From the NCBI RefSeq assembly GCF_050003625.1, contig NC_134400.1, positions 227,084,085 through 227,148,084 on the forward strand: DNA of 64,000 nt, written 5' to 3'. Made by a program: the position numbers and the translations under genes. Origin of the DNA: Haematobia irritans. Its lineage: Eukaryota > Arthropoda > Insecta > Diptera > Muscidae. Shown here in pieces: positions 1 to 10,541 of the stretch; within the stretch, counting starts at the first letter, position 1, and the number at the start of each line of letters is the position of its first letter. The notes below the pieces were generated by a model. It was not told the DNA's origin. It saw only the letters and a program-made list of their open reading frames with translations, and did no database searches.

Positions 1-24
1 CTTAAACTGATGTGCCTTTACGAA

Positions 25-597
25 CCCAGCAAAAAAAGCGTCACCAAAAAAGTAATGAAAATGTTCTTTTTGGATCCGGAATTGGTGCAAAATAGACGCA
101 GAAGCGATGAATTTAACATGGGCTTGTCATAGGACGGAAGTCCTCCATTTCAACAGCCGTCGCACTGAATTTGCATCACTTCCTTAGGTGTGCTCCGAAT
201 TCAATGTTTTGGATGTAAATTAAATAATTCTGTGATATTTTGTCAAATAATTAATTTTTATAATTTTTTATAATTTTTAATGGATTCTAACACTTGTCGG
301 AAACGTTTGACCTGAAATATTTTCAAAAATTCACAATTTTTTCAGATTGGATTTAGCATGTTTCTCGACAAAATTTAAATGATTTGTACCATTTTATGAA
401 TTCTTACTCTGTTTTTAACCTATTTGAAACAAAAAAGTTAAAATTACCCATTAAAAGTATGAAAAACCCAAGTTATAAAAAATTTAAATAAAAGAACTTC
501 CTGGGTAGTTAAAATAAAGAACTTCATTGGGAGTGCATCTTCTGGAAGTGCTTTTAAAGTTTTGCCTTTGGAAGAACTTCAAAATTTTTTTGCTGGG
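25..597 (+). mobile_element. CCCAGC-ended non-autonomous repeat, copy 1
   Basis: It begins CCCAGCAAAAAAAGCG and ends TTTTTTGCTGGG, so the ends are inverted repeats. The flanks are AA (23-24) and AA (598-599), a 2-bp target duplication. The interior is AT-rich and closely matches 16471-17032 and, in reverse, 37376-37939. The weak open frame near its right end recurs in the 16.5-kb copy and belongs to the repeat, not to a gene. Superfamily not established. Confidence 0.8.
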
Positions 598-599
598 AA

Positions 600-1398
600 T
601 ATTTTTCTTAGAGTAAATTGTCAGCAGATGCGATGAACTAATGCGCAGTACAGAGATCTTTCTCGGCAAAGTGGAATGTGATTAATGTAAATGTAATGTA
701 CTTGAATTTTGTTTGAGAGCGAGAGCATGTATTGAGAGCAATGCAATAAATGGTAGCGAGTGCTGGTATGTTGTGTATATCTGAGATTGGGGTTGTTTTT
801 ATTTTTGTTATTTCAGTGGTTTGTGTGTGTTTGTTATTCGCGGATGGTTTATTTGTCTGGATGAGGTGTTGTTTTCAATGAAGGCACATGAGCTTTTGTT
901 GTTGTAGGAATGTTTGGGTTTTGCCCGGTTTTGTTTGGCATGCTTTAGTTGTATAGTTGGCGTTAGTGTCCACGCCACGGGCCAAATATGGTACAGACAA
1001 GGACGTACGTAACATAAACGGAAAATAAAAAAAATATATATGTATGTATGCCCGTGTCAGTGGACATGTAGCTACGCTATGTCTGTCTCTTGCCTCTTTC
1101 GAAGATCTTGCTCTCGCTCTTTTTCTATGCCCTTTTTAATCATATAATCAACAGAGGACAGTAGTCGATTTGACAGTAGCAAATGAAGACAAAAGAGGCA
1201 AGAGGCAGCCAAGTGAATTACATTAAACTTTGTGACAGTGAATGGTATTAAACTGTGTATATATTAACCAGAAGATTAAAACACATTTTATCCAAGAAAT
1301 AAGACATTGAATACAATAGAATTTCAAAACGAACATGACAAGGTGTGTGACATCATTCAACAAGTGGCAGCAGGGCGCATTAACAGTTAGCGTGTTCA
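600..1398. other. Spacer, no gene seen
   Basis: There is no convincing open frame or splice structure. The sequence has GT-rich stretches and a run of GAGAGC-like repeats near 715-745. It ends at the ATAT target of the Gypsy insertion. Confidence 0.5.
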
Positions 1399-1402
1399 AT
1401 AT

Positions 1403-2009
1403 TGTTACGTTTTTATATTTAGGCGTTTTTAATTACCCGACAATTAAAACACAGTTCTTTTAAATAACGACAATCTACAATTTATTTACTATGACTTCAC
1501 ACTTTACAATTCGTTCACACTGAAGTTATTCGTTTGACGCTTTAATTAAGACTGACTCGTTAGCAGCATGCGAGCGCTTTTATATATGACGGTGTGGCAA
1601 TTCGAGAACATTCTGGTAGCACTACAATATTCTGGCAACGCCAGAACATTCTTAGACAATGATAGAAGGATCTACGACCATTAAGTCATTCATCTGGTGG
1701 CTGCCAAACACATACACACTCACATAGATATGCGCTCGCATTACTACAAGAACAAAAAAACAATGACAATATACAATGAGATGAAATGAGAATGCAAAAT
1801 AACAAAACAAAGGGGTTGTTATCAAAGAGAGTGAGAACTTACATGAAAATAAGCAAACAAAAGAACATAAAAGAAATTCAGGAAAGTGCTAGAAAATGAA
1901 TAGATGATTCCAACAAGTTATAACGAAATTTTATCGTTACAATTTGAAATTTAAATTAACGGAAACTAATTTAAATAAACTTAAATCTATAATTATCAAA
2001 TTCGTAACA
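1403..2009 (-). repeat. 3' LTR of the Gypsy element
   Basis: This 607-bp LTR is bounded by TGTTACG and CGTAACA. It matches the 5' LTR over its whole length, except that it lacks the MITE, and so gives the empty site for that insertion. Confidence 0.93.
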
Positions 2010-2020
2010 CTGCCTCCCGC
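2010..2020 (-). other. Polypurine tract
   Basis: On the minus strand GCGGGAGGCAG lies directly against the 3' LTR (TGTTACG). This is the expected place for second-strand priming. It lies immediately after the TAA stop of the Gag-integrase frame. Confidence 0.75.
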
Positions 2021-4834
2021 TTAAGCCTGTTCGTCCCGAACAGGCACAGAACCTGTTCCGTAAGGAGCCAATCGTTCCAGATGTACAACTTTCATCTTTG
2101 ATCTAGGGCTGTCGTCCTTCTGAATCCGGTATACAACATCATTGATCTTCTTGATGACTTTGTATGGGCCTTCCCACTGTGTTTGCAGTTTGGGACACAG
2201 TCCTTTCTTTCGTTGCGGGTTAAATAGCAGAACCAATTCTTCTTCTTGGAAGCCCTCAGTATTTACAGCACGATCGTATCTCGCCTTCATTCTGTTGCTG
2301 ACCATTTTTATTTTGTTGCGCACTGATTCGTGAACTTCTCCGAAAGTGTTTGGGATGTCGTTTCTGTTTTCTTCCATGGCGAGCTCATAAGGTTTAGCGC
2401 CGAATATCAGATCTCCAGGCAACTTTAACTCAGTTCCGAATAGAACATTGGCCGGTGTTCGAGAGGTGGAATCATGAATGGCAGATCTATACGACAGCAA
2501 AAACTTTGGTATATGCTCGTCCCAGTCCCTCTGGCCGTTGTCCACTACTTTTCGAAGATGTTCCTCCAGAGTGCGATTAAACCTTTCTACCATGCCATCG
2601 GATTGTGGATGTAATGGTGTAGTCCTCGTTTTCTTGATACCAAGGGATTCACACATCTCTTTGAATATGGCCGATTCAAAATTTCTTCCCTGGTCTGAGT
2701 GAATCTCGGACGGCACACCGTAGCGACATATCCAGTTTTTGTTGACAACATCCACAATCGTTTTTGCCTCTTGGTTTGGAATTGCATACACCTCCGGCCA
2801 TTTGCTGAAGTAATCCATGACCACAAGGACATAACGGTTTCCAGAATCACTTACTGGGAAAGGGCCTGCCACGTCCATTGCTATTCTTTCAAACGGGGCT
2901 CCTGGTCTATATTCTTGCATAGGACCTCGACTTTTCCTTGTTGGACCTTTCGCCTTCATGCACTTCTCGCAATTGGCTACCCATTCAGCAATTGATTTCT
3001 GGCATCCAACCCAGTAGAATCGTTGCTTCACTTTCTCGGCGGTTTTGGTTATTCCCAGATGACCTCCACTGGGACCATTATGGAACTCCGCCAAAACATC
3101 TCTTATTTTGGAATCTGGAACGATGATCAAATTTCGGCTGCTCTTGCCATCTTCGCTTTCCCATTTACGTTGCAGGGATCCATTGACTAGAACTAAACTA
3201 TCCCATTGAGCCCAGTATGCTTTCATAAGTGGACTTTCGGCTGCGATGTCTTTCTTGCTGGGTTTCTTATTTTCTTGTTTTGCCGAAATAATTTTTCTCA
3301 GAATGGGATCTTTACGTTGCTCTGTTGACCAGTCTGTGCCAGATTCGATGTGTAACTGCCTGACATTTACAACTGTCTCCTTTGGTTCAGCCTTCGAGTA
3401 GCGTCTGTTTTCTACATTGCAATGCCGTCGTGTCAAGGCTTGATCAATAACTTGTTTGCCACCTTTTCTATTATCCGCAAAATTTGAATTTGAGTCGCTT
3501 GGCTTTGTGGTCGCCTTCTTCTGATTATTGTTTAATGGAGATGGCGAGATTGACCCCGACGTTTTACGCCACGCTTTACATTCCCGGGAAAGATGTCCAG
3601 CCTTATCACAGTTATAGCATTTGATCCGGGATTTATTTGCCTCTTGCTTCATTTCTTGCATTGCCTGCTTCATGGCCTCTTTCATCGACTCAATAACGGA
3701 CTTTGATTCATCACACTCTGTCTCTACTTTACGTACCTTGTGAATTTGAGGCCGCGCTAGCAATCTCGCAGTCTCCTGTGCAAGTGCGAATGTTACTGTT
3801 TCAGCGAATGTAGCCTTTTGTGACGCATATGTTGCACATTTTATATCTGGGTCTCGAATTCCATTGACGAAGGTTTCAATCTTGATGCGGTCCACAAGAG
3901 GATGACTCTCACCTGGGTATGTCAAAAGCACTAGCCGCTCAACTTCTGTTGCGAAATCTTGTAGGGTTTCATTCGATTTCTGGATTCTTCCTCTCAATTC
4001 CATTCTGAAGATGTCCTGCTTGTGCTCTCCACCATACTTGCGTTGAAGTGCCGCTATTACTTCATTATAGTTATTTCTAGAAGCAGCGGGAATGCTTTGT
4101 ATCACATCAGCAGCATTGCCCTTTAATGCCAATAGAAGTTCAATTGCTTTATCATCGTCATTCCACAAATTTCTACAAGCAACCATTTCGAATTGGAATT
4201 TGAAGACATCAAATGACGTTGAGCCATCGAAAACAGGAGTTTTGATTTTTGAGCCCTCGACGACGCGCACTGGACCACCTTTAATTTCCAGCTCTGACAT
4301 TTTTTTCTCGATGTGCAGAAACTTCTCATCATGAACCATAATTTTCTCATCCACGGAAAGAACTTTCTTATCCAATTCCACAATTTGATTTTCTATATGG
4401 TCCACACGTTTCTCCATGCCTTCAGAAATTTGTTGTAATTTTTCGTTGAGAATTCTAGAATTTTCGTCGAATTTTTCTTCCAATTTTCTAGAACTTGCTT
4501 CCATTTTTCTAGAATTTTCTTCCATTTTTCTAGAATTCTCATCCATGATTTTTCTAGAGTTTTCTTCCATCATTTTGCTCAAAACATTGAGCATTGATGT
4601 GTAATCCACAACACTCGAAGCCACAGATGGAGTTTCTACACTGCTTGTATTGACGAGTATTGATTCGTCAATGTCCTCCTTATAATCAAACTCATGCGTC
4701 GCAATGTCCATATTACGCCGTTCAAACTCTTCCAGTAGACGCTTTTGAAGCTGGGCCTTATTGCCTGTTGTCGGCAGCTCCAGTTTGCTCAATTCCTTTT
4801 TTAAGTCTTCCACACGAAGCTCATTAAACTTCAT
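2021..4834 (-). CDS. Gag-integrase fusion polyprotein of a Gypsy element (no PR/RT/RNase H)
   Basis: The protein has 937 residues from an ATG at 4834 to TAA at 2021. Residues 1-40 resemble a SAP DNA-binding motif (LRVEDLKKELSKLELP). Residues 80-170 form a charged coiled coil with tandem ENSRKM-type octads. A retrotransposon Gag domain follows (about 195-370). A CCHC zinc knuckle (CYNCDKAGHLSREC) lies near residue 405. The frame then jumps to sequence typical of the end of RNase H (ALTRRHC). Next come an HHCC integrase zinc domain, an integrase core with D (AMDVAGPF), D (HSDQGRNF) and E (VERFNRTL), and a GPY/F-like module (WEGPYKVIKK). The YxDD and DTG motifs are missing while the frame stays open, which fits an in-frame internal deletion of pol. 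It would supply at most particles and integrase. No envelope gene is seen. Confidence 0.92.
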   Translation of the reverse strand: MKFNELRVEDLKKELSKLELPTTGNKAQLQKRLLEEFERRNMDIATHEFDYKEDIDESILVNTSSVETPSVASSVVDYTSMLNVLSKMMEENSRKIMDENSRKMEENSRKMEASSRKLEEKFDENSRILNEKLQQISEGMEKRVDHIENQIVELDKKVLSVDEKIMVHDEKFLHIEKKMSELEIKGGPVRVVEGSKIKTPVFDGSTSFDVFKFQFEMVACRNLWNDDDKAIELLLALKGNAADVIQSIPAASRNNYNEVIAALQRKYGGEHKQDIFRMELRGRIQKSNETLQDFATEVERLVLLTYPGESHPLVDRIKIETFVNGIRDPDIKCATYASQKATFAETVTFALAQETARLLARPQIHKVRKVETECDESKSVIESMKEAMKQAMQEMKQEANKSRIKCYNCDKAGHLSRECKAWRKTSGSISPSPLNNNQKKATTKPSDSNSNFADNRKGGKQVIDQALTRRHCNVENRRYSKAEPKETVVNVRQLHIESGTDWSTEQRKDPILRKIISAKQENKKPSKKDIAAESPLMKAYWAQWDSLVLVNGSLQRKWESEDGKSSRNLIIVPDSKIRDVLAEFHNGPSGGHLGITKTAEKVKQRFYWVGCQKSIAEWVANCEKCMKAKGPTRKSRGPMQEYRPGAPFERIAMDVAGPFPVSDSGNRYVLVVMDYFSKWPEVYAIPNQEAKTIVDVVNKNWICRYGVPSEIHSDQGRNFESAIFKEMCESLGIKKTRTTPLHPQSDGMVERFNRTLEEHLRKVVDNGQRDWDEHIPKFLLSYRSAIHDSTSRTPANVLFGTELKLPGDLIFGAKPYELAMEENRNDIPNTFGEVHESVRNKIKMVSNRMKARYDRAVNTEGFQEEELVLLFNPQRKKGLCPKLQTQWEGPYKVIKKINDVVYRIQKDDSPRSKMKVVHLERLAPYGTGSVPVRDEQA

Positions 4835-4857
4835 TGTAGATTTTTTTTTTCGTTATT

Positions 4858-4874
4858 TCACTTCCGACACCAAT
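4858..4874 (-). other. Primer-binding site region
   Basis: Next to the 5' LTR the minus strand reads ATTGGTGTCGGAAGTG. TGG, the complement of a tRNA CCA end, starts 2 bases after the LTR. I do not assign the tRNA species. Confidence 0.55.
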
Positions 4875-5705
4875 TGTTACGTTTTTATATTTAAGGTGGG
4901 TATTAAGTTCGACTTTTTTCACTAAAGTGAAAACTAAAACAGTAAAAAAGGCATAAAATTCTACATATTTGTTGCAGATTTTATTATAACTTGATGGGGA
5001 ATATCCCAAAGCAAGTTTTCAAAAAGTTTGTATTCCTTAAAAAGTATTATTAGAGAAAAGTAATCGTGAAAAAATGGCGATTTTAGCGGCTAAACTCGAA
5101 CTTAATACTCACCTTTAGGCGTTTTTAATTACCCGACAATTAAAACACAGTTCTTTTAAATAACGACAATCTACAATTTATTTACTATGACTTCACACTT
5201 TACAATTCGTTCACACTGAAGTTATTCGTTTGACGCTTTAATTAAGACTGACTCGTTAGCAGCATGCGAGCGCTTTTATATATGACGGTGTGGCAATTCG
5301 AGAACATTCTGGTAGCACTACAATATTCTGGCAACGCCAGAACATTCTTAGACAATGATAGAAGGATCTACGACCATTAAGTCATTCATCTGGTGGCTGC
5401 CAAACACATACACACTCACATAGATATGCGCTCGCATTACTACAAGAACAAAAAAACAATGACAATATACAATGAGATGAAATGAGAATGCAAAATAACA
5501 AAACAAAGGGGTTGTTATCAAAGAGAGTGAGAACTTACATGAAAATAAGCAAACAAAAGAACATAAAAGAAATTCAGGAAAGTGCTAGAAAATGAATAGA
5601 TGATTCCAACAAGTTATAACGAAATTTTATCGTTACAATTTGAAATTTAAATTAACGGAAACTAATTTAAATAAACTTAAATCTATAATTATCAAATTCG
5701 TAACA
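4875..5705 (-). repeat. 5' LTR of the Gypsy element (carries a MITE)
   Basis: This 831-bp LTR is the 607-bp LTR plus 224 bp (a 221-bp MITE and a 3-bp duplication) inserted near its internal edge. The remaining sequence appears identical to the 3' LTR. Confidence 0.93.
4894..5114 (+). mobile_element. 221-bp MITE with TTA target duplication
   Basis: The ends are AGGTGGGTATTAAGTTCGA and TCGAACTTAATACTCACCT, a near-perfect 19-bp inverted repeat. TTA occurs at 4891-4893 and 5115-5117 but only once in the other LTR, so the 3-bp duplication is proven. A TWA target fits PIF/Harbinger-type MITEs (inference). A diverged relative lies at 45815-46021. Confidence 0.9.
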
Positions 5706-5805
5706 ATATTAAAAAAAAAATGCTGGAATGGAAAGTATATTGAAATTGTTTTATACAAATCTAATTTAATATTATTCCATGTAAAAAATAAATATTCAAT
5801 TTCAG

Positions 5806-6405
5806 AGTAATCCGAGATGAATTTCGAAAGTGTTTTGTTACACCTCAGCTTATAGTTTGATGGTAAATTGGTAAGTATTCTTTTTAAAAATGTGACTTTC
5901 TTTTAATGAGATGTTTTTATTCATATTATTATTAGCTAATTACATTTTTTTTGGAAACCAGTTTAATGTTTTTCTTGTAAAAACTATTTACTTTCAGAGC
6001 AACCCCAGATGGATTTGGACAAATGTTTATATTTCACACAATTTTTTTTATTTCTCAGTTTTAATACCTTATTTTATTATTTCTTTAATCAAATTTTTTT
6101 GGAAACCAATTTAATATTTTTAATGTAAAAAAAAAATCTTTCACAATAGCCCCAGAACAATAATATAATAATAATTTTTATTACTACTCTGCTTATAATT
6201 TAATAGTGAATTGGTAAGGTTTCTTTAACTTTCTTTTAACCAGAATATTTAGTTTTTTATTTTATTATATATTTAATAAGAATTTTTTGGAAACCAATTT
6301 AATGTTTTTATTTAATGTAAAAAAACATTTAATTTCAGAGTAACCCTAAACGAATTTGGACAAATGTTTTATATTTCCCTCATCGTATAAATTAATAGAG
6401 AATTG
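5806..6405 (+). repeat. Degenerate tandem array of exon-like units
   Basis: About four units share TTGGAAACCAATTTAATG, then TTTCAG, then an AGTAACCC-like segment of about 65 nt ending in TTG, then GTAAGT. The segments are 5806-5870, one starting at 5998, 6150-6213 and 6339-6405. Three keep both a 3' splice-like border and a 5' GTAAG border. The second lacks a donor. In the frame shared by several units each hits a stop, so if transcribed they are non-coding, terminal or pseudo-exons. I recognise no protein. Confidence 0.55.
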
Positions 6406-6461
6406 GTAAGTTTTCTTTAAAATTTTTGGCTGTCTTTTAACTAGAATATTTTGTGCTTCTA

Positions 6462-7441
6462 CACGGATGAAAAAGACTGTTTTTCATATGTTTGGCTATA
6501 AACATTATATGTTTGGAACACAAATTTTTAAACACAATATTTTTGAGTGCAAGCATATAATGTTCATAAACTAGCATAACATGTTTGGGACATATATGTT
6601 AATATGTTAGAACATATTATGTTTGGGACATAAAATGTTTGTAAATATAATATGCTTGGATGCAAACATATATTAATTTAGAAATAGCCTATAAACATAT
6701 ATGTGTTTAGTAGCTTGGAGCGCTATTTAACAGGGAGCGATATTGAATTAAGTTGGTGGTTGTTGCTTGTTATTACAAAATTAACATTTTATTTTTCCTT
6801 GGGCAATTGATCAGCTACTTCTTTGATCCTTACAAACTGTGTGGTCCGCTGTTCGAATCCCCGTCCGGCAAAAGGTAAAATTAAAATAAAAAAAAATCAT
6901 ACAATTGAATAATTTCTTCTACAATGTTTGTATTACAGAAAAAGGTGCTAAGAACTAAAAAATCTCGTGGAAGTGAGAAAGATGTGGGGGAATATACAAT
7001 TGGGCAGAAACAAAATTTTGAGCATTCAGGTCGAAAACCTATGTTGTTAGCACCTATATTACCTGTTTATTTTCATAATTCATTATGATTGTAAATATAT
7101 AAATAAATAAATAAATAAAATTTTGAGCACAATATTGTTTGGGATAATTTTTTTAAGCATATAATATTTTTGGGTGCAAAATGCTTCCAAACATATTATA
7201 TGGTCACATAATAACATATTGTTTTTGGAAGACAACATTATTGAATATGGATGCAAAAATACAAAAAGTTTGGAACTTAGACTACCCAAACATATATTGT
7301 TTAGACCAATATGCTTTAAAACATATTATATATTGGTAGAGATCAAACATATAAATGTTTGGGCAATAGCCAAAAATGTATATGCTTGAAGCAAAATATG
7401 TTTGGGAGTATATGTTACAGAAGCGATTTTTTGTGAGCGTG
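6462..7441 (+). mobile_element. CACG-ended non-autonomous element, 980 bp, copy 1
   Basis: It begins CACGGATGAAAAAGACTG and ends CGATTTTTTGTGAGCGTG, with TA on both sides (6460-6461, 7442-7443). The interior is full of TATGTTTGG/CCAAACATA words in both orientations. The same element lies in reverse at 26087-27029, shortened at 35234-35722, and as a relic near 14850-15020. It carries a tRNA-like module near 6800-6872. Small open frames inside it are repeat-derived. Confidence 0.85.
6800..6872 (+). other. tRNA-like module with B box inside the CACG element
   Basis: GTTCGAATCCC at 6851-6861 is a good RNA polymerase III B box. It is followed by CGTCCGGC and an A-rich tail. An A-box-like GATCAGCTACTTC lies about 40 bp upstream. 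A clover-leaf is not convincing, so this is a tRNA-derived segment, not a tRNA gene. The 26-kb copy keeps it. Confidence 0.5.
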
Positions 7442-7514
7442 TATGTCCATCACATCAATAACACAGTTTTTTGAGTTAAAATGGCTTACGTCATAATTTC
7501 TCTAATTATTTCAG

Positions 7515-7694
7515 GTACAAATTTTATGAGATACGTTTAGCAAACAAAAGTTGAATTCCTTATACCATTTTATAAAATGTTCCCAAATGTGGTAAGTTAG
7601 AAGCTAATATCATTAATATTTTTTATTACATTGTGTACATTTTTATAATTTTCATTACTCCTTCCATTTTTCAGCAAGATGTTTGAGAAATAAA
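7515..7694 (+). other. Possible exon pair and poly(A) signal downstream of the exon-like array
   Basis: TTATTTCAG precedes a 77-nt segment (7515-7591) ending in GTAAGT. After an 83-bp gap CCATTTTTCAG precedes 7675, and AATAAA lies at 7689-7694. With the units upstream this suggests a spliced plus-strand transcript, probably non-coding because the frames are short. No expression evidence is available here. Confidence 0.35.
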
Positions 7695-7699
7695 GAACT

Positions 7700-8545
7700 A
7701 AGGATAAGTCAAAATGTTCAAACGGGGAGTTAAAAAGAACGACGGCCTTGTTCCATGTGGCTATACTTTTTATTCACAAAAACCATTGTATTAAGAACTT
7801 TTTTCATAAGTTTTTATAATAAAGTACGTTTGTTTAAAGAAAGTTTAGTTTTAATGTATGAAGATTTTCATAATGGTATAGAGGTTTGTTTTTCCTTTAA
7901 TTATTTAATTTCTCTGTATTTTGGAAAGATGTATTTAAAAATAGTTCATTCGTCGACATTTTAAAGAGAATGTTAACGAAATTTTATTATCGGATTGCCC
8001 AAAAATAGTCAAGTTAACCAAATTAATACACGTTTTTCAACTTCACAGAAAAAATTGAATTAAAATAAATATCAATTATTGCCATAATTGAATGATAAAA
8101 TTAAGTCAAATACGATTTTTATTAAGTTAATAATGAAAATAATTGGTTGAATAGAAAACTGAATTCACAACACATCAATTACTATGTTTAATTGGACTAA
8201 TTGAAAAAGTAATTGCCAAACATATGAAAAATAAATATCTTTTGATTCAATTACTCAAATGATTAGTTCTACAACGGATGAATGAATTCCAAAACTACGA
8301 CGTTAGTAGGCAACGAAAAATAAATAAATAAGAATAATGAAGTAGAATATATTATTATAGGTAACAAACAGGGATATCCAAGTCGAGTTACATGCAAATA
8401 AAACGTTGTGTCGGTGTCGCGATTCTTAGATATCATCGATATGTCAAAAAAGGTTCTTTTTGGAGCATTAAGTTTTATTTTATCGTAAGTACATACATTT
8501 TCTATTTAATTTTGTGTCATGAACATTTTTGTTTTTGGAAAACTA
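7700..8545. other. AT-rich spacer, no gene seen
   Basis: The 69-residue frame at 7755-7964 is AT-driven and unconvincing. From about 8045 to 8330 the sequence is rich in AATTGAATTA-type words resembling the foldback repeat at 22684. Confidence 0.4.
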
Positions 8546-8929
8546 CACTGAAAGAATTCTCTTCGTAAAAAAACGTTAGCGTATTGTGAACGCTCAAGCG
8601 GGAGGAAGTCGCTCTCGCGCTTATTTACAAAATAAAGAGGCGTACTCATGCACACTGCAAGAAGAATTTTGCTTTTCTGAGGAACGAAATTTTAGACAAA
8701 CGTAGTTTTCTTTTGAAGCCAAAAAATTGTCTTTAAAGGCAAATAAATAAGATTGGGAACAATGGTGCCAACGCTTTCTATAAATTGGGGTATATTTTCT
8801 CTTAAAGAAAGTACGTTTAACAAAGGGGAATTTCGTTTGTCTAGAAGTTCGTTCCGGAGAAAAGTATTTTTTTTGTGTGTAGTTTGCGAAGAATATTACA
8901 TAAAAATACCAAAAAGAATTCTTTCCGTG
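8546..8929 (+). mobile_element. CACTG-ended MITE with TA duplication
   Basis: The ends CACTGAAAGAATTCTC and AAGAATTCTTTCCGTG are inverted repeats flanked by TA (8544-8545, 8930-8931). The inner part (about 8655-8880) resembles the MITE at 18200-18407, with inverted GGAACGAAATTTTAGACAAA and TTTCGTTTGTC segments. Confidence 0.75.
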
Positions 8930-8931
8930 TA

Positions 8932-10541
8932 TGCAATTCCATACATTCTAAATTGGGTATTTTAACATCTTGCGAGAAAGTTTTGTTTGTTTTTTTTTTT
9001 TAATGTATTTGGATTGAGTACTATCTCAATTGGGTGTTATTCTAATTACCTTTGTACTCAACTGAAATATTCCATCATTTGACATTTTTTGACGACAATC
9101 TTACAATTTGGGTAATTGGATTTATGATTTTCGTAATAAGCTGAAAATCAAATACAAAAATAATTGAAATCACAATTTTCGTATTTGATTCAAACAATGC
9201 CATCGAAGAACTAAAATTTAAGAGAATTTCAAACTAGACAAGCAGAAAAAAATCTTAAGGGCTAAATCATTGTCAATATTACTACAGTTTAGTTCATTTT
9301 GCTATGGAAAAGTGTTCACTGTTTTTTCAGTGTGTCAGTTCAATTTTTGCGAGTTTGCACTCGCCGGTATTGTCAAATTCAATTTTAATAAAATTATGTT
9401 ATATGTTTAATTTGGTCGGTACTTTCTGTTCCTTTTCCAACGTTTCGTCAATACTTGTTGACTTCTTCCTGGGGATTTCGTAAAATTATTTTCTCAAAAT
9501 TGACATTTAAATGCTTATATTATATCACAGTTTTTAAACATAAAATTTGTTGTGATTTTAAGAACTTAAATCCTTAAAACATAAAGCTTGGAAAAGTCAA
9601 ACAATAAGGAAAATCATTATACTTGATTTGCTAACCTTCCGAATGTATCGATTAGTTCATCTTTTGATTCAACTCCCATTAACATATATTTTTTTAATAA
9701 AAGTTGGAATTTATTTAGTGTTTGTTATCAACTCAAAATTATTTGTTGTAAAATAATGTACTTTAATTTATACTCTTGCCTTACTTCTTTTAGCAAAACA
9801 GTGAATTTTATTAAAAAATGATGATACTGAACAAACAATTCACAATTCTTTTTATACACAAATTGACTGATATGCTATTATTTCCCTCTAAAACTATAAA
9901 AATTGGGGGTGTGTGATTTTTAAATAAGTTGTAAGTGGACGGATTATGGGGTGCGGAGACATTGGAATCGTCGTCAATTCATTTTAAAAATCGAAATATT
10001 AAAATATGTTTTTTTTATTAAAGATTTCAAAAAAGTTTGTCAGTAAAACATAAGCAGTACACTTGAATACTGATAAGATTATAAAAAGATTGCCCACGTC
10101 ATTTAGATATTGAAAAGAAATGTAGTGAATGTGATGTTATTTTGCTTTCCACAAAACACATTGAAAATCACTGCCTGAGGGCCCACGCCACTGTAGTGCT
10201 CGCTGCTTGCAAAGATACTCGCTACAATGGTGTCTTTGACATTAGGCCCGACTATACTCCTACCTGTACGTCTTTCTTTTCCCCTATGTAAAAAGACCTT
10301 GAAAATATTTAAGAGCACACGCAAAGAGAATTTATGCAGATAACTCGTAATGCTCTTAAAATGTAAACTCTACAATGTGCTGAGCACTATTTTGTTTAGT
10401 CTTCATCCGCACATTTAGTATTAGTTGATGTGTTAACTGGGCATATCGATTGCCGGATACTTCTGCGGAGAGTATTGCGAGTCAAGAAAAATAAGAAATA
10501 ATAAAATTATATTGGTGAATAGAATAAGTAAATTAGTTGCA
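8932..10541. other. AT-rich spacer upstream of the amine oxidase gene
   Basis: No gene is supported. The minus-strand frame near 10103-10324 has no recognisable motif. The promoter of the downstream gene should lie within about 10370-10540. I see no clear TATA box there. Confidence 0.4.

Larger units (their letters stand above)
1399..5709 (-). mobile_element. Ty3/Gypsy LTR retrotransposon, internally deleted
   Basis: Two direct LTRs (1403-2009 and 4875-5705) begin TGTTACG and end CGTAACA. They are flanked by ATAT at 1399-1402 and 5706-5709, a 4-bp target duplication. The element reads on the minus strand: 5' LTR, primer-binding site, one Gag-integrase frame, polypurine tract, 3' LTR. Apart from a 221-bp MITE in the 5' LTR I see no difference between the LTRs, so the insertion looks recent. 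The coding interior lacks protease, reverse transcriptase and RNase H, so mobility would need enzymes from another copy. Confidence 0.95.
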
